From Cephalothrix simula (taxonomy: Eukaryota > Nemertea > Palaeonemertea > Archinemertea > Cephalotrichidae), in the NCBI GenBank assembly GCA_035591015.1, contig JAXIUW010227618.1, positions 1 through 10,334 on the forward strand: a stretch of 10,334 nt of DNA, given 5' to 3'. Each line of letters opens with the position of its first letter. Within the stretch, counting starts at the first letter, position 1. Both the position numbers and the translations under genes were made by a program. Shown piece after piece: positions 1 to 7,633 of the stretch. Under the pieces are notes generated by a model, which had not been told where the DNA came from, did no database searches, and saw only the letters and a program-made list of their open reading frames with translations.

Positions 1-35
1 TAAAAAGCATAAATAAAGTCATTTTGTGGAGTTTT

Positions 36-270
36 TTGCCCCGCCCCCCGGGGACAGCGCATAAAATCCCCGCCCCTTAAGGCGGGGCTTAGCGCCATCT
101 AGCGCAGCTTAGCGCACCCCGCCGGTGCCCTGCCCCCCAGGGACAGCGCAATTTAAACTCTAGTAAACGAATGATAGTTATAATCCATTCCTGATAATTA
201 GAATCCGCTCCCCAGGGCGGGGAACATGACAATTACGCAAACGTCCACGGCCCTGGGGGGCTTGGGGCAA
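36..270. mobile_element. Candidate GC-rich MITE or foldback element
   Basis: Positions 36-53 (TTGCCCCGCCCCCCGGGG) and the reverse complement of 251-270 (TTGCCCCAAGCCCCCCAGGG) match apart from a two-base insertion and one substitution, giving terminal inverted repeats about 235 bp apart. Inside, the 19-mer at 43-61 recurs at 132-150 with one mismatch (GCCCCCC, R, GGGACAGCGCA), and TAGCGC occurs three times between 90 and 115. A GC-rich island with inverted ends in AT-rich DNA suggests a small non-autonomous transposon. No clear target-site duplication is visible and no second copy lies in the window, so the ends are provisional. Confidence 0.35.
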
Positions 271-591
271 CCTATTAGGTATGTAATTTGCCATGCACAA
301 CAACCATCCCCGTGGGGCATTTCAATGGCCCGTGCATACGTAAAAGTTAATTAACTATTTCTTTCTCCGAATGCTGGAAGGTCTAAGTCGTTCGCACTCT
401 TTAACACCAATTTTTTTCTCGTTAAGCATGTCAAGTTTAATCGTTTCTGTATTAGCAACAGATTCGAGCTACTGGTACATTTCAAATTGAAATTAACTTT
501 GTAGATTTTAATTTTTATGTCACCTTTGGGAATTTATCCTATATAAATATTGAATTTTGGCTTATTATTCCTTTTGCATCATACATTACAG
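271..591. other. Non-coding stretch, no feature recognised
   Basis: AT-rich sequence with no long open frame. A pyrimidine-rich run ending TACATTACAG at 582-591 could serve as the acceptor of the candidate exon that starts at 592. Nothing else is supported. Confidence 0.4.
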
Positions 592-754
592 GAAAATTAG
601 TTATGAGGACGGAACAGCTAGAGCTATAACGCAATCCAAATGTATATTTATTCTCCCAAAAGGGGAAGCATCGGAATTGTGTCAAAGACCTGATATAGCA
701 TTGGTAGTTCCTTTGGGAGAAGCGTCACCGTTGTTGATTGCTTTTCCTCAATGA
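592..754 (+). CDS. Candidate exon of unknown protein (terminal, or internal ending near 703)
   Basis: A pyrimidine-rich tract ending ACAG at 588-591 precedes a frame that stays open to TGA at 752-754. It encodes about 53 residues including KCIFILPKGEASELC and VPLGEASPLL. These two stretches share a GEAS core, so there is a weak internal repeat. As a terminal exon it would end an upstream gene. Alternatively a weak donor (GTAGTT at 704) would close it in phase 0, the phase needed by the CUB exon at 1522, and its cysteine could then act as the first CUB cysteine. The spacing to the second cysteine would be about 36 residues, longer than the usual 26. I do not recognise the protein, and a chance open frame is not excluded. 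Confidence 0.28.
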
Positions 755-1521
755 TTCATCTCTCCGCCACAAATTTCAAATCTGATGGGCAAAGATGAAG
801 GTTAATATGGTTAGTGAAAGAGTCTTTAATCGTAAACACAATTTGAACGCAGTCATCGATTTCTCATTAAAGATTTTCATCTGTTTGGTTTCAGACCAAA
901 CTTGATAACATGCTTGAAATCTCTGAAGAGAATGTACTTGTGATTACTCTCGTGTTTATGTGTTTATTGTATATTGTATACTGTTTATTGTTTTTGTTTA
1001 TGGGTTTTGATTCAGAAAAATTTTAAAAGAAAAATTGGGCGTTGCTATAGTTTTTGTCGATGTTCGTTCCGTCGAACCTGCTAGCTCGAGCTAGTTCGTT
1101 GAAAATGAAAGCCGAGAAAGCAGTCAAACTCGCTTACATGTATGTGTATGACATTCTTTAGCCCACCTCAAACGTGGTACTTCACAGTTTTTAAGCCAAT
1201 TTTTAAGCCAATTACATGTACTTCGGCAAAGTAACAAGTAACAAACTAGTATGAGGATTATTTTTCCTGCATCAGCAAATTTATGCAACTTAAGTGTACT
1301 TAAAGTTTGAAAAGAAGAAGTGGGTTAACTGCGCATGCCAAAGACTGAACCACCTTCATCTTGATCACGTCACTCGTGATTTCAATTAGTATTTATGCCA
1401 TAAACGACCATTACATAACATTTTCTCAAGCATAACATAAATAAGTTGCATCATACACCAGATTCATATTTATATGATTTTAGAATGGTTTTTTAACCGA
1501 TCGTCTGCTTAGGAACTCTAG
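755..1521. other. Intergenic or intronic sequence, no gene recognised
   Basis: No supported coding frame; the longest ATG frame seen by eye is about 36 codons at 795-905. A T-rich run of TGTTTAT/TGTATA words lies at about 955-1005. A perfect 14-bp palindrome (CTAGCTCGAGCTAG) is at 1081-1094. A short direct repeat of TTTTTAAGCCAAT falls around 1188-1212. The pyrimidine-containing sequence just before 1521 is the proposed acceptor region for CUB exon 1. Confidence 0.4.
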
Positions 1522-1620
1522 CTCGGTAAGCTCGCTGGCTTTCACGTGAGTGATCAGACGATTCTCGCTCTGTTACTGCAATGTGCCATCAATTTTTTGT
1601 CAAATGGGTGCATCCTCATT
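1522..1620 (+). CDS. CUB-domain gene, exon 1 of the domain (strands up to the C-x-x-I motif)
   Basis: This 33-codon exon is open from an AG at 1520-1521 to a consensus donor GTGAGT at 1621-1626, phase 0 at both ends. An in-frame TAG sits exactly at 1519-1521, so the acceptor must lie at or after that point; 1529-1530 and 1556-1557 are alternative AGs in the same phase. The peptide carries LAGFHVS, which fits the G-x-I-x-S start of a CUB domain, and SNGCILI, which fits the conserved C-x-W-x-I strand with Leu for Trp. Cysteines are at residues 21 and 30. CUB modules are extracellular beta-sandwich domains of about 110 residues found in secreted proteases, receptors and matrix proteins. The signal peptide and any earlier domains are not identified. 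The call rests on the joined reading with the next two exons. Confidence 0.58.
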
Positions 1621-1823
1621 GTGAGTGTGACTCAAAACTGAACCATGAAACTAGCCATGTAATCTGCTTTGAGTTCAAAGTTCAGGTATTATTCGAATTT
1701 ATTTGGGATAAATTGATCTAATGTATCACAGTTTACGCACATATCATTCTTGCTGACCATTTCATTGACATTATAGATTGCCTTTAGCTAAAAACGATGA
1801 GATTTCCTAAATCTTAATTCCAG
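1621..1823 (+). other. Short intron of the CUB gene
   Basis: Donor GTGAGT at 1621-1626 and acceptor AATTCCAG ending at 1823 bound a 203-bp AT-rich intron in phase 0. No other feature is seen inside it. Confidence 0.55.
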
Positions 1824-1907
1824 GTCCTTGGTAAATCGAGTTCCATTAATATGATTTTAAGATCTCGATCCCGTTTCACTTGTTCAGTTGCTCTTGGAGA
1901 TTTTTTG
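1824..1907 (+). CDS. CUB-domain gene, exon 2 of the domain (core strands, C-x-x-D-x-L motif)
   Basis: An 84-bp exon (28 codons, phase 0 to phase 0) lies between acceptor TTCCAG ending at 1823 and donor GTGAGT at 1908-1913. The frame meets TAA at 1914-1916, seven bases past the exon end, as expected for an intron. Joined to exon 1 the sequence runs CILI-VLGKSSSINMIL, matching the CUB pattern C-x-W-x-I-x-x-P-x-G-x-x-I-x-L. It then gives FTCSVALGDFL, which with the first residues of exon 3 (IFDD) matches the family's C-x-x-x-D-x-L-x-I-x-D segment. That segment is split at a phase-0 junction in mid-motif. The fit across both borders is the best evidence that this small exon is real. Confidence 0.62.
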
Positions 1908-2230
1908 GTGAGTTAATCGATCGAACGATCGAATTTCAAGGAAAAATAAAGAAATAACCTAATAGCGTAGCTAATTTTTTTGGTAAACCTAAAAATTTTA
2001 ATTATGTATGTATTATTTGATATTTGATATCATGATGACTATTTAGACTATGAGGCTGAATTACTAGTGATCTTATAAGTGTTCATATTGCATGTGACTT
2101 AATACAAAGTGAACATTGGAAGACGCTAAAAGTAAGGAAAGTTAGTCTTCGATAATACAAAGAACCATGAGCTCCAAAGAACATAATTGAACTGTTATAC
2201 CTCTAGAACATAAATTGTTTGCTATTACAA

Positions 2231-2353
2231 GGGGGGGGGGTCATGTAAAAAATGTACTACACGGATGTCTAAAATCTACAAAATCCACCCTAACTTTACA
2301 CTTTTTTACTCCTTTGGACTCACCCCCCCCCCCCCCCATATTTTGTAGATTTT
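2231..2353. repeat. G10 and C15 homopolymers with a 14-bp stem-loop
   Basis: A run of ten G (2231-2240) and a run of fifteen C (2323-2337) lie 82 bp apart. A perfect inverted repeat, AAAATCTACAAAAT at 2271-2284 and its complement at 2340-2353, frames the second run. The lengths of such runs are often unreliable in assemblies. Confidence 0.7.
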
Positions 2354-2513
2354 TTACTGCATGTTTTTTTTTATTATTTGTTCAGGGGGATCTGGTTTAT
2401 GTGATTTATGTTCAAGGTTCGAACGGTTTTTTCAGTACTATTGATCTTTCGTTTTTTTTAATACAAAAATGGATGGAAAAATTGGATGAGGTACTGTAAA
2501 ATGTACAAAAAAT

Positions 2514-2937
2514 GGGGAGTGCTGGCGCAAAATGTGCAAAAAATTGGAAAATAGACTAAGTCCAACTTTTAGTTGTCGGATGACCCCTCGAATCGTTCGG
2601 TTTAGACCAAAACTAGCTACAATAGGTTGTTTGGTAAATCAAGAATACCTAATGACCCCAAATATCGGGTTCCTAGGTGCAAAATTGTCATCTCTGGATT
2701 AATTTATTTCAAGGCTCATATGGGATCATATGACCTTTGACTGACCCCCACGGGTCACCTAATATTATTAGGAACCCGATATTTGGGTGATTAGATATTC
2801 TTGATATGTCAAACAACCTATTGTAGCTAGTTTTGGTCTAACCCGAACGATTCGAGGGGTTCCCTTAACACCCTACCACTAAAAGTGGGACTTAGTCTAT
2901 TTCCGAATTTTTTGCACATTTTGCGCCACCGCTCCCC
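2514..2937. mobile_element. Inner foldback MITE, copy 1
   Basis: The left arm 2514-2674 begins GGGGAGTGCTGGCGCAAAATG and the right arm 2770-2937 is its reverse complement with scattered mismatches. The loop at 2677-2758 includes GGATTAATTTATTTCAAGGC. A second copy of the family is at 7151-7633 in the same orientation. Its terminal motif TTACACACCATGGG also appears, inverted, at 2968-2981 beside copy 1, so copy 1 may have lost its left terminus. Confidence 0.65.
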
Positions 2938-3843
2938 GCCAGGTGGGGCAAAAAAATTAAAAACCCTCCCATGGTGTGTAACTTTCTATGCTCTTTCCAA
3001 AAATGTTTAGGGTTAAGGGGTTCTTCAATTTTTCCATCCATTTAATTAGACATTTTGTGTAGTAGTTAAGTACATGGGTGGGCCTAAAGATGTAGATTTT
3101 ATTTGTATTTTTAGTTTTTTGAGCCCTGGTCACTGCCCTGGTTAGTTTAGCATTTAAATAAAATCGAAATAAATTCTTGGAATTTTCTATCTTTTTGTAT
3201 TTTTTCCGATTCTGAATTTTGAAGTTGGACTATAGCCTATGTATAGGTCCATAATGTAGTAGACCCACAAGAGGTACCTAGTTCTAAGAATGCTTCTAAG
3301 AGAAGTGTAAAAAATCAACTTTTCGGCATGCTGGGACATCCCCCCTCCCCTAACCTCCGTGTAGTAAATTTTTTATATGATCCCCCTGGCTATTAGCTTT
3401 TTTGAGGGTTTTAATAATTTGAAAAAATGTATCCCGAATTATATATTTATAAGATACACAATATTTGCATCCTTGCCGAGTTAATTTGGTACGATTTGCA
3501 ATGTGTACTGTATGTGGGGCTATACCACTTGGTATTTGTGCTGTAACCAATTTGTATTTGGTGATTGTATACCTTGGTTTACCATATTGACCAACTGTCA
3601 ATTACCATTTAAACTTTTTGGTGTACCATTTTTGGTGACGGTTATCAGCAAACAAGTATCTAAACATGTATCTGAAACTACCTCTCCTCTCTATGTCTGA
3701 AACGAAAACACCCCCGTCTTGTACTGTATCCTGTCACGGATTTCAATTTGTCATCAGTATATCCCTTGTTGATTTTGCTGGTGCAAATAATTGTCTCAAA
3801 ACCTCAGGATATAAAACTTAATCCTCATCATCTTGCATGAGTC

Positions 3844-4029
3844 ATGGAAGGTGATGGTATTTTGCGTGGCTTTTACCGTATGTGGCCGGAGGCGAAAGAA
3901 GGAATTCGTTTGAAATTCTTGTGCACGAGGTTTGATTACTTAATCATATTAGCTTATAGTGCCAAAGCCTTGGTAAAAAGAAATCATATTAGTCTACCCA
4001 AATTTCTTTGCAAATTTCTTACCATTTGA
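3844..4029 (+). other. Unrecognised 61-codon open frame within the large intron
   Basis: An ATG frame with a start like MEGDGILRGFYRMWPEA stays open for 61 codons. A possible weak donor (GTAAAA at about 3972) lies inside it. There is no recognised domain, no convincing promoter and no partner exon. It lies inside the proposed CUB intron, so if real it would be a nested or alternative exon. Chance is the simpler explanation. Confidence 0.1.
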
Positions 4030-4383
4030 TGCCTTTCATCTGATGAATTTGTCAGGTTTTATGACAGATGGACACTAGTGCAGTGATAATTGTGACATAA
4101 ATGGGATGGACTATTAGCAATGATGAATTGCTGGACAGAGAATTGGAACGGAACTGCGCGTTCTTAATTGCGTCAACAACGTATGTAGTAATAGCATTAA
4201 GATACTGGAATGAAGCTGAATGAATCGCCTAAAAATTAAGAGCACTATATTTGGGAGCTGATTATCAATTTAATTGATTTTATCATGGATTCCTTTATGG
4301 GCGTTCGAATTGATGCTTTACCTGTGGCTTATCAAAAGATGCGTTTTCGGTTAGTAACCTACATGGCTAAAAAAGCAATTTTA

Positions 4384-4391
4384 TGACGTCA
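4384..4391. promoter_or_regulatory. TGACGTCA (CRE-like palindrome), isolated copy
   Basis: A perfect match to the cAMP-response-element octamer, 264 bp before the first of three such octamers in the tandem repeat downstream. Only the sequence match is seen; function is inference. Confidence 0.2.
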
Positions 4392-4544
4392 CCATAACGA
4401 CACCTAGTGGCAAGAAGCTATATTACACCTCCTTTGAGTTTCATGCAGGGGGGAGGGGGTTGGTTGTCAAACAGCATTAGACACCAGGCGTCAGATTACT
4501 GAAATCTGGATCTTGACATCCGCCACCCAAATTGGTCAATTGAC

Positions 4545-4800
4545 ATTTGGTCAAGTAATCACCCACTTTATCTGACATCGGCCCAGGAGACCACCCACTT
4601 TATCTGACATAACGTGAATTTAACTGCCATCAACCACCCAAATTACCTGACGTCAGATAAAATTTTGGCCAAAATTTCCTTGACACCCGATCCAATTTAT
4701 CTGACGTCAAATAAAATTTTGGGCAAAACTTCCTTAACACCACCCAATTTATCTGACGTCAGATCAAATTTTGGGAAAAAATTCCTGGACACCACCAATA
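4545..4800. repeat. Degenerate tandem repeat with TGACGTCA palindromes
   Basis: Units of 52-54 bp read roughly CCAATTTATCTGACGTCAGAT, then AAAATTTTGGGCAAAA and TTCCTTGACACC. The octamer TGACGTCA is perfect at 4648-4655, 4702-4709 and 4754-4761, and the last lies in a perfect 14-bp palindrome (ATCTGACGTCAGAT, 4751-4764). Two earlier partial units (CCCACTTTATCTGACAT at 4562-4578 and 4594-4610) and a later one near 4800 carry TGACAT instead. The open frame through this region is only the repeat being read. Confidence 0.75.
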
Positions 4801-4874
4801 TATCTGACATGTCATTTTTGGTCGTTTGTCATATACCCCCCGCCGGTGTCTGAGGTTGTCTGACACCTATCTGC

Positions 4875-4929
4875 ATCACATGTATCTTCATCACATGTAT
4901 CTTCAAAATACATGTATCTTCAAAATAAG
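4875..4929. repeat. Short tandem repeat, ATCACATGTATCTTC-type
   Basis: Two identical 15-bp units (4875-4889, 4890-4904) are followed by a 17-bp variant with AAAATA in place of ATCA (4905-4921) and a partial fourth unit. Confidence 0.75.
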
Positions 4930-5891
4930 GGGACTATATGGCAATATGGGGACACAAAATTTTCAAAACCATAGTGGAAAAAAACAAGGTTTATAAAATT
5001 CTGATGTAATTGACACGCAAAATATCACGATCATGTCTCGGTTCATGCAAAAGTAGTTTTTTTTTGCCTTACTTTCGAGTTTTTATAATTTTTTCATGCT
5101 TTACGTTTTCTCCACTTGTATTTTAGCTCTCCTGTTTTTGGATACCTACATGTAATAATTGATCTTGAACATAAAATAATTTGCCATAATCATCATCATT
5201 GTAATTTCCAATATTACCGCAATTTCCGGTTCCGGGTCTAAAAGTCGAAATTGAGTCAAGATTGGTAAAATCTTAAACACGCACTCTTATTTAAGTATCG
5301 TGTTTTCATTAGATATTGATGGGGTGTTTTTTAGATTCATAGTCTTTTTGCGTGTCCTGAACAATTGGCTTGTGGTTCTATTGTTATCCTGAAAGTGTAT
5401 TATTTCCTGAAATTACGTTTTGATTACCCTGATCCGTTCCGTTTCATCTCGACATATTTTACAATTACCAGATGCCCAACTTGAATCAGTGCCCTTAATT
5501 GCCCATATAGATTAGTCACTCTCTCATAAAATGACCTGAAACTGCAGTTGAGTGTTCCTTACCATCACGTTTTCGTTTTTTGATTTAATTTTTAATGATT
5601 ACTGGTTTGTTAATCAAATGAATTGAACCAAGAACAATGAGGTAAAAACATCGATGAATGAATTTACTTTTGAAATTGATTATTTTAATCCTGTTCACTA
5701 AAAATACACCCTGTTTCAACGGGGTCCGGTGTTAGAGGTACCGAAATACCCCGACTGAAGCCGGGTGCCAAAAATACTACCTCGGATAAAGATTTTAATC
5801 TTTAATGTGATTTCTCAAAAGTACTTGGTTGACTATTTTAATAGGGTTGTGTGAAATTCTCGTTACTTTGTGGTGGAAATTATACAGTCAC
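4930..5891. other. Intronic sequence without recognised gene
   Basis: AT-rich, many stops in all frames examined. The only notable item is a GC-rich hairpin cluster at 5720-5783: CGGGGT (5720-5725) can pair with ACCCCG (5748-5753), GAGGTA (5735-5740) with TACCTC (5778-5783), and CCCG (5750-5753) with CGGG (5762-5765). Some of these pairings exclude each other. Confidence 0.4.
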
Positions 5892-6191
5892 AGCGGACTT
5901 ATGGGTATTCTAATGATTTTAACGAAACCTGGAACAGAAAACATGGAAACTGGAAACAAAAAATGGAAACAAATATTTCAATTCGCTGATAAGGGTCAAT
6001 GAGGACTATAGAAGATACATATCATATCGAGACGCATGAAAACATACATAATTTAGCTTTTTTTAGTAATACCTGACCCTCTTTATTATTTTAAATATGA
6101 TTTTTTTAACTTTCCATGTTTTATGTTTCCATGTTTCTGTTTCCATATTTCGTAGAATCATACTACATTTTTAATATGATATTGGTCCGCT
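5892..6191. mobile_element. Foldback MITE, about 300 bp
   Basis: Inverted matches extend inward from AGCGGAC (5892-5898) and GTCCGCT (6185-6191). They include ATGATT-ACGAAA-TGG at about 5913-5932 against 6144-6160 and GGAACAGAAAACATGGAAAC at about 5931-5950 against the GTTTCCATGTTTCTGTTTCC segment at about 6125-6144. The core is rich in TGGAAAC words. No coding capacity and no clear target duplication are seen. The outer 7 bp is short, so the true ends could be the inner block. Confidence 0.5.
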
Positions 6192-6674
6192 AGATTGTGG
6201 AATAGCAAATTTTTTCACCTTTCTTAGCATTAATGGCTACAAATTTCAAGAAAATAGAATAAACAGAATTACCAATATGATAATGCTTTAATACTGAAGT
6301 AGTAGCTTATCTTGTATACGGAAAGCCTTTATATTAGTAATATTGTAGAAACAGTTTTTACTGTAAATGTAAATGTGGCAAAAACGTGCCCCAAAACCGC
6401 AAAAAAATATTCAACTTTTGCAATCAGTAGATGCATATTATTCATTCACTTAAGAATATATTTTTTTAAAAGCGTAGCGTGTTTTGATATTGCACTCATT
6501 CGTTCAACTTATCCATTACGTGGAAAAATGTAAATTAATCCGCCGGAAAAATAGTGCCATAGAAGAATCAAAACAACACCAATATCGTTCACCCTAAAAT
6601 GCTCACTTCCGTTTTCTTTGCAATAATTAGTCAATTCTTATCTTTTCTTTACAATTTTTTTACTGATTTTTCAG

Positions 6675-6855
6675 ATATTTGATGATAAACAATTTGAACG
6701 ACAAATTGGCAGAATCAATGGTATTGCAACATATTCAAAGCGCAAAGCATATGCGTCAAGGGCAAGATATTTAGGTGTGATATTTCATACTGGCTGCTGC
6801 AGTGGTGAAAATAGATTTTACTCAGGATTTAGGGCACAATATAAATTTGTTTCAT
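6675..6855 (+). CDS. CUB-domain gene, exon 3 of the domain (C-terminal half)
   Basis: Acceptor TTTTTTACTGATTTTTCAG ends at 6674 and donor GTAAGT begins at 6856, so the exon is 181 bp: 60 codons plus one base, phase 0 in and phase 1 out. CUB modules commonly end at phase-1 introns. The peptide begins IFDDKQFERQIGRING and ends YLGVIFHTGCC, then FYSGFRAQYKFVS. The F-H-T-x and G-F-x-A-x-Y pieces are hallmarks of the last CUB strands (F-x-S/T-D, G-F-x-A-x-Y). Where the family has the fourth cysteine (CG after the I-x-D-G turn) this protein has Asn-Gly. It carries instead an adjacent CC pair near the end, so its disulphides must differ. It has no ATG and is visible only as an exon. Confidence 0.72.
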
Positions 6856-6862
6856 GTAAGTA

Positions 6863-7039
6863 CAGTAGAACCTCTGAATTAGGACCACCGACGGGCTGGT
6901 CAAAAGTGGTCCTTATAGAGAGGTGGTCCTAATTCGGAGGTGATTTATAATATAAATGACCTAGTTGGGATTGAGAAACGGTGGTCCTAATTCAGAGGTG
7001 GTCCCAATAGAGAGGTGGTCCCTGAGAGAGGTGCTACTG
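6863..7039. mobile_element. pogo/Tigger-like MITE (177 bp, TA target duplication)
   Basis: The element begins CAGTAGAACCTCTGAATTAG and ends GAGAGAGGTGCTACTG, giving inverted termini CAGTAG-ACCTC. It is flanked by TA at 6861-6862 and 7040-7041. TA duplication with CAGT termini is typical of the pogo/Tigger branch of the Tc1/mariner superfamily. Inside, GAGGTGGTCC words recur several times (about 6920, 6977, 6996, 7013). There is no transposase. Confidence 0.72.
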
Positions 7040-7150
7040 TAGTCTCACATATAAAACCCTAAAACTCTAAAAATGCCGCCCCCCGTCGAGATCTCCTAGA
7101 AAGGACATCGGAATCCCTTTACCTATACATTTTTAAAAAGGGCGTGAAAG

Positions 7151-7633
7151 GTTACACACCATGGGCGGGTTTTTAGATTTTTTGCCTCACCACGGGGTTG
7201 ATGGTGGCGCAAAATGTGCAAAAAATTCGAAAATAGACGTCCCACTTTTGGTGGTCGGATGTCAAGAGGGCACCCCGTATTGTTTAGGTCTGTACAATAG
7301 GTTGTTTGCAAATCAATTATAATAAATGAACCAAATAAATGTACCGTAGTCCTTGGTGCAAAATTGCCGCCTCTGGATTAATTTATTTCAAGGCTCAGAT
7401 GGGATTATATGGCCTTTGACTTACCACCGGGTCACATATAATTTTGTTTTATATTTGTTTTATTTTGTTTTATAATGCTATTTATGCCAAAAGGCTTGAT
7501 AACGGGGGTGCTCCCTTTACACCCGACCAATAAAATGAGACTTAGTCTATTTTTTGCATGTTTATCGCCATCGCCACCACTCCCCCAGCCCAGGTGAGGT
7601 AAAAATTTAAAAAACCCGTCCATGGTGTTTAAC
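7151..7633. mobile_element. Foldback MITE, copy 2 (same family as 2514-2937)
   Basis: Terminal inverted repeats of about 41 bp are at 7151-7191 (GTTACACACCATGGGCGGGT start) and 7593-7633 (its complement with a few changes). The left inner arm GGTGGCGCAAAATGTGCAAAAAATT matches copy 1. The loop at 7356-7435 is about 90 percent identical to 2677-2758 by eye. The right inner arm is decayed, with TTTTGTTTTATA low-complexity sequence at about 7440-7475. About 40 bp left of the element (7110-7150) also matches the flank of copy 1 in reverse complement, so the family may extend further. Confidence 0.68.

Larger units (their letters stand above)
2221..3397. mobile_element. Nested inverted-repeat (composite foldback) element
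   Basis: Three tiers of inverted repeats are visible. The outer ends are 2221-2264 and 3356-3397, sharing GCTA-TTA, a G-rich run, TCAT-TA, AAAAAAT and TACTACACGGA. A middle tier pairs 2242-2272 with 3046-3076 and a perfect 16-mer, 2469-2484 with 3026-3041 (ATGGATGGAAAAATTG). The inner tier pairs about 161 bp (2514-2674) with 168 bp (2770-2937) around a loop of about 95 bp. No transposase frame is present. The structure suits a non-autonomous foldback element, perhaps one element inserted into another. Open frames running across it are by-products of the repeat. Confidence 0.6.
1908..6674 (+). other. Large intron of the CUB gene, filled with repeats
   Basis: Donor GTGAGT at 1908 and acceptor TGATTTTTCAG ending at 6674 define a phase-0 intron of 4767 bp. 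It contains a nested foldback (2221-3397), a CRE-like tandem repeat (4545-4800), a short tandem repeat (4875-4929) and a foldback MITE (5892-6191). The stretches 3398-4440 and 4930-5700 hold no recognised gene. The short open frames there (for example 61 codons at 3844-4029 and 33 codons at 4285-4386) resemble no family I know. A 16-bp imperfect palindrome, TCGATCG-AA-CGATCGA, lies at 1917-1932 just inside the donor. Confidence 0.55.

Noticed and set aside
1081-1094. 14-bp palindrome CTAGCTCGAGCTAG
   Set aside because: A single short palindrome with no associated structure; kept only as a note in the non-coding entry.
2215-2499. 94-codon plus-strand open frame
   Set aside because: It runs through G and C homopolymers and foldback termini. 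The same HVKNVLHG-type peptide appears in the opposite repeat end on the minus strand, so it is repeat read-through.
2729-2758. Nuclear-receptor DR1-like site (TGACCTTTGACTGACC) in the foldback loop
   Set aside because: The second half-site has two mismatches and the second MITE copy loses the first half-site.
3350-3601. 83-codon minus-strand open frame
   Set aside because: Its end is the inverted terminal repeat and the rest shows no family pattern or splice partners. An overlapping plus-strand frame at 3503-3700 is equally unsupported.
4614-4853. 79-codon plus-strand open frame with periodic peptide
   Set aside because: The periodic peptide mirrors the 52-54-bp DNA repeat, with no other coding evidence.
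6312-6533. 73-codon plus-strand open frame
   Set aside because: It has no recognisable domain and lies in AT-rich intron between a MITE and CUB exon 3; no good splice sites.
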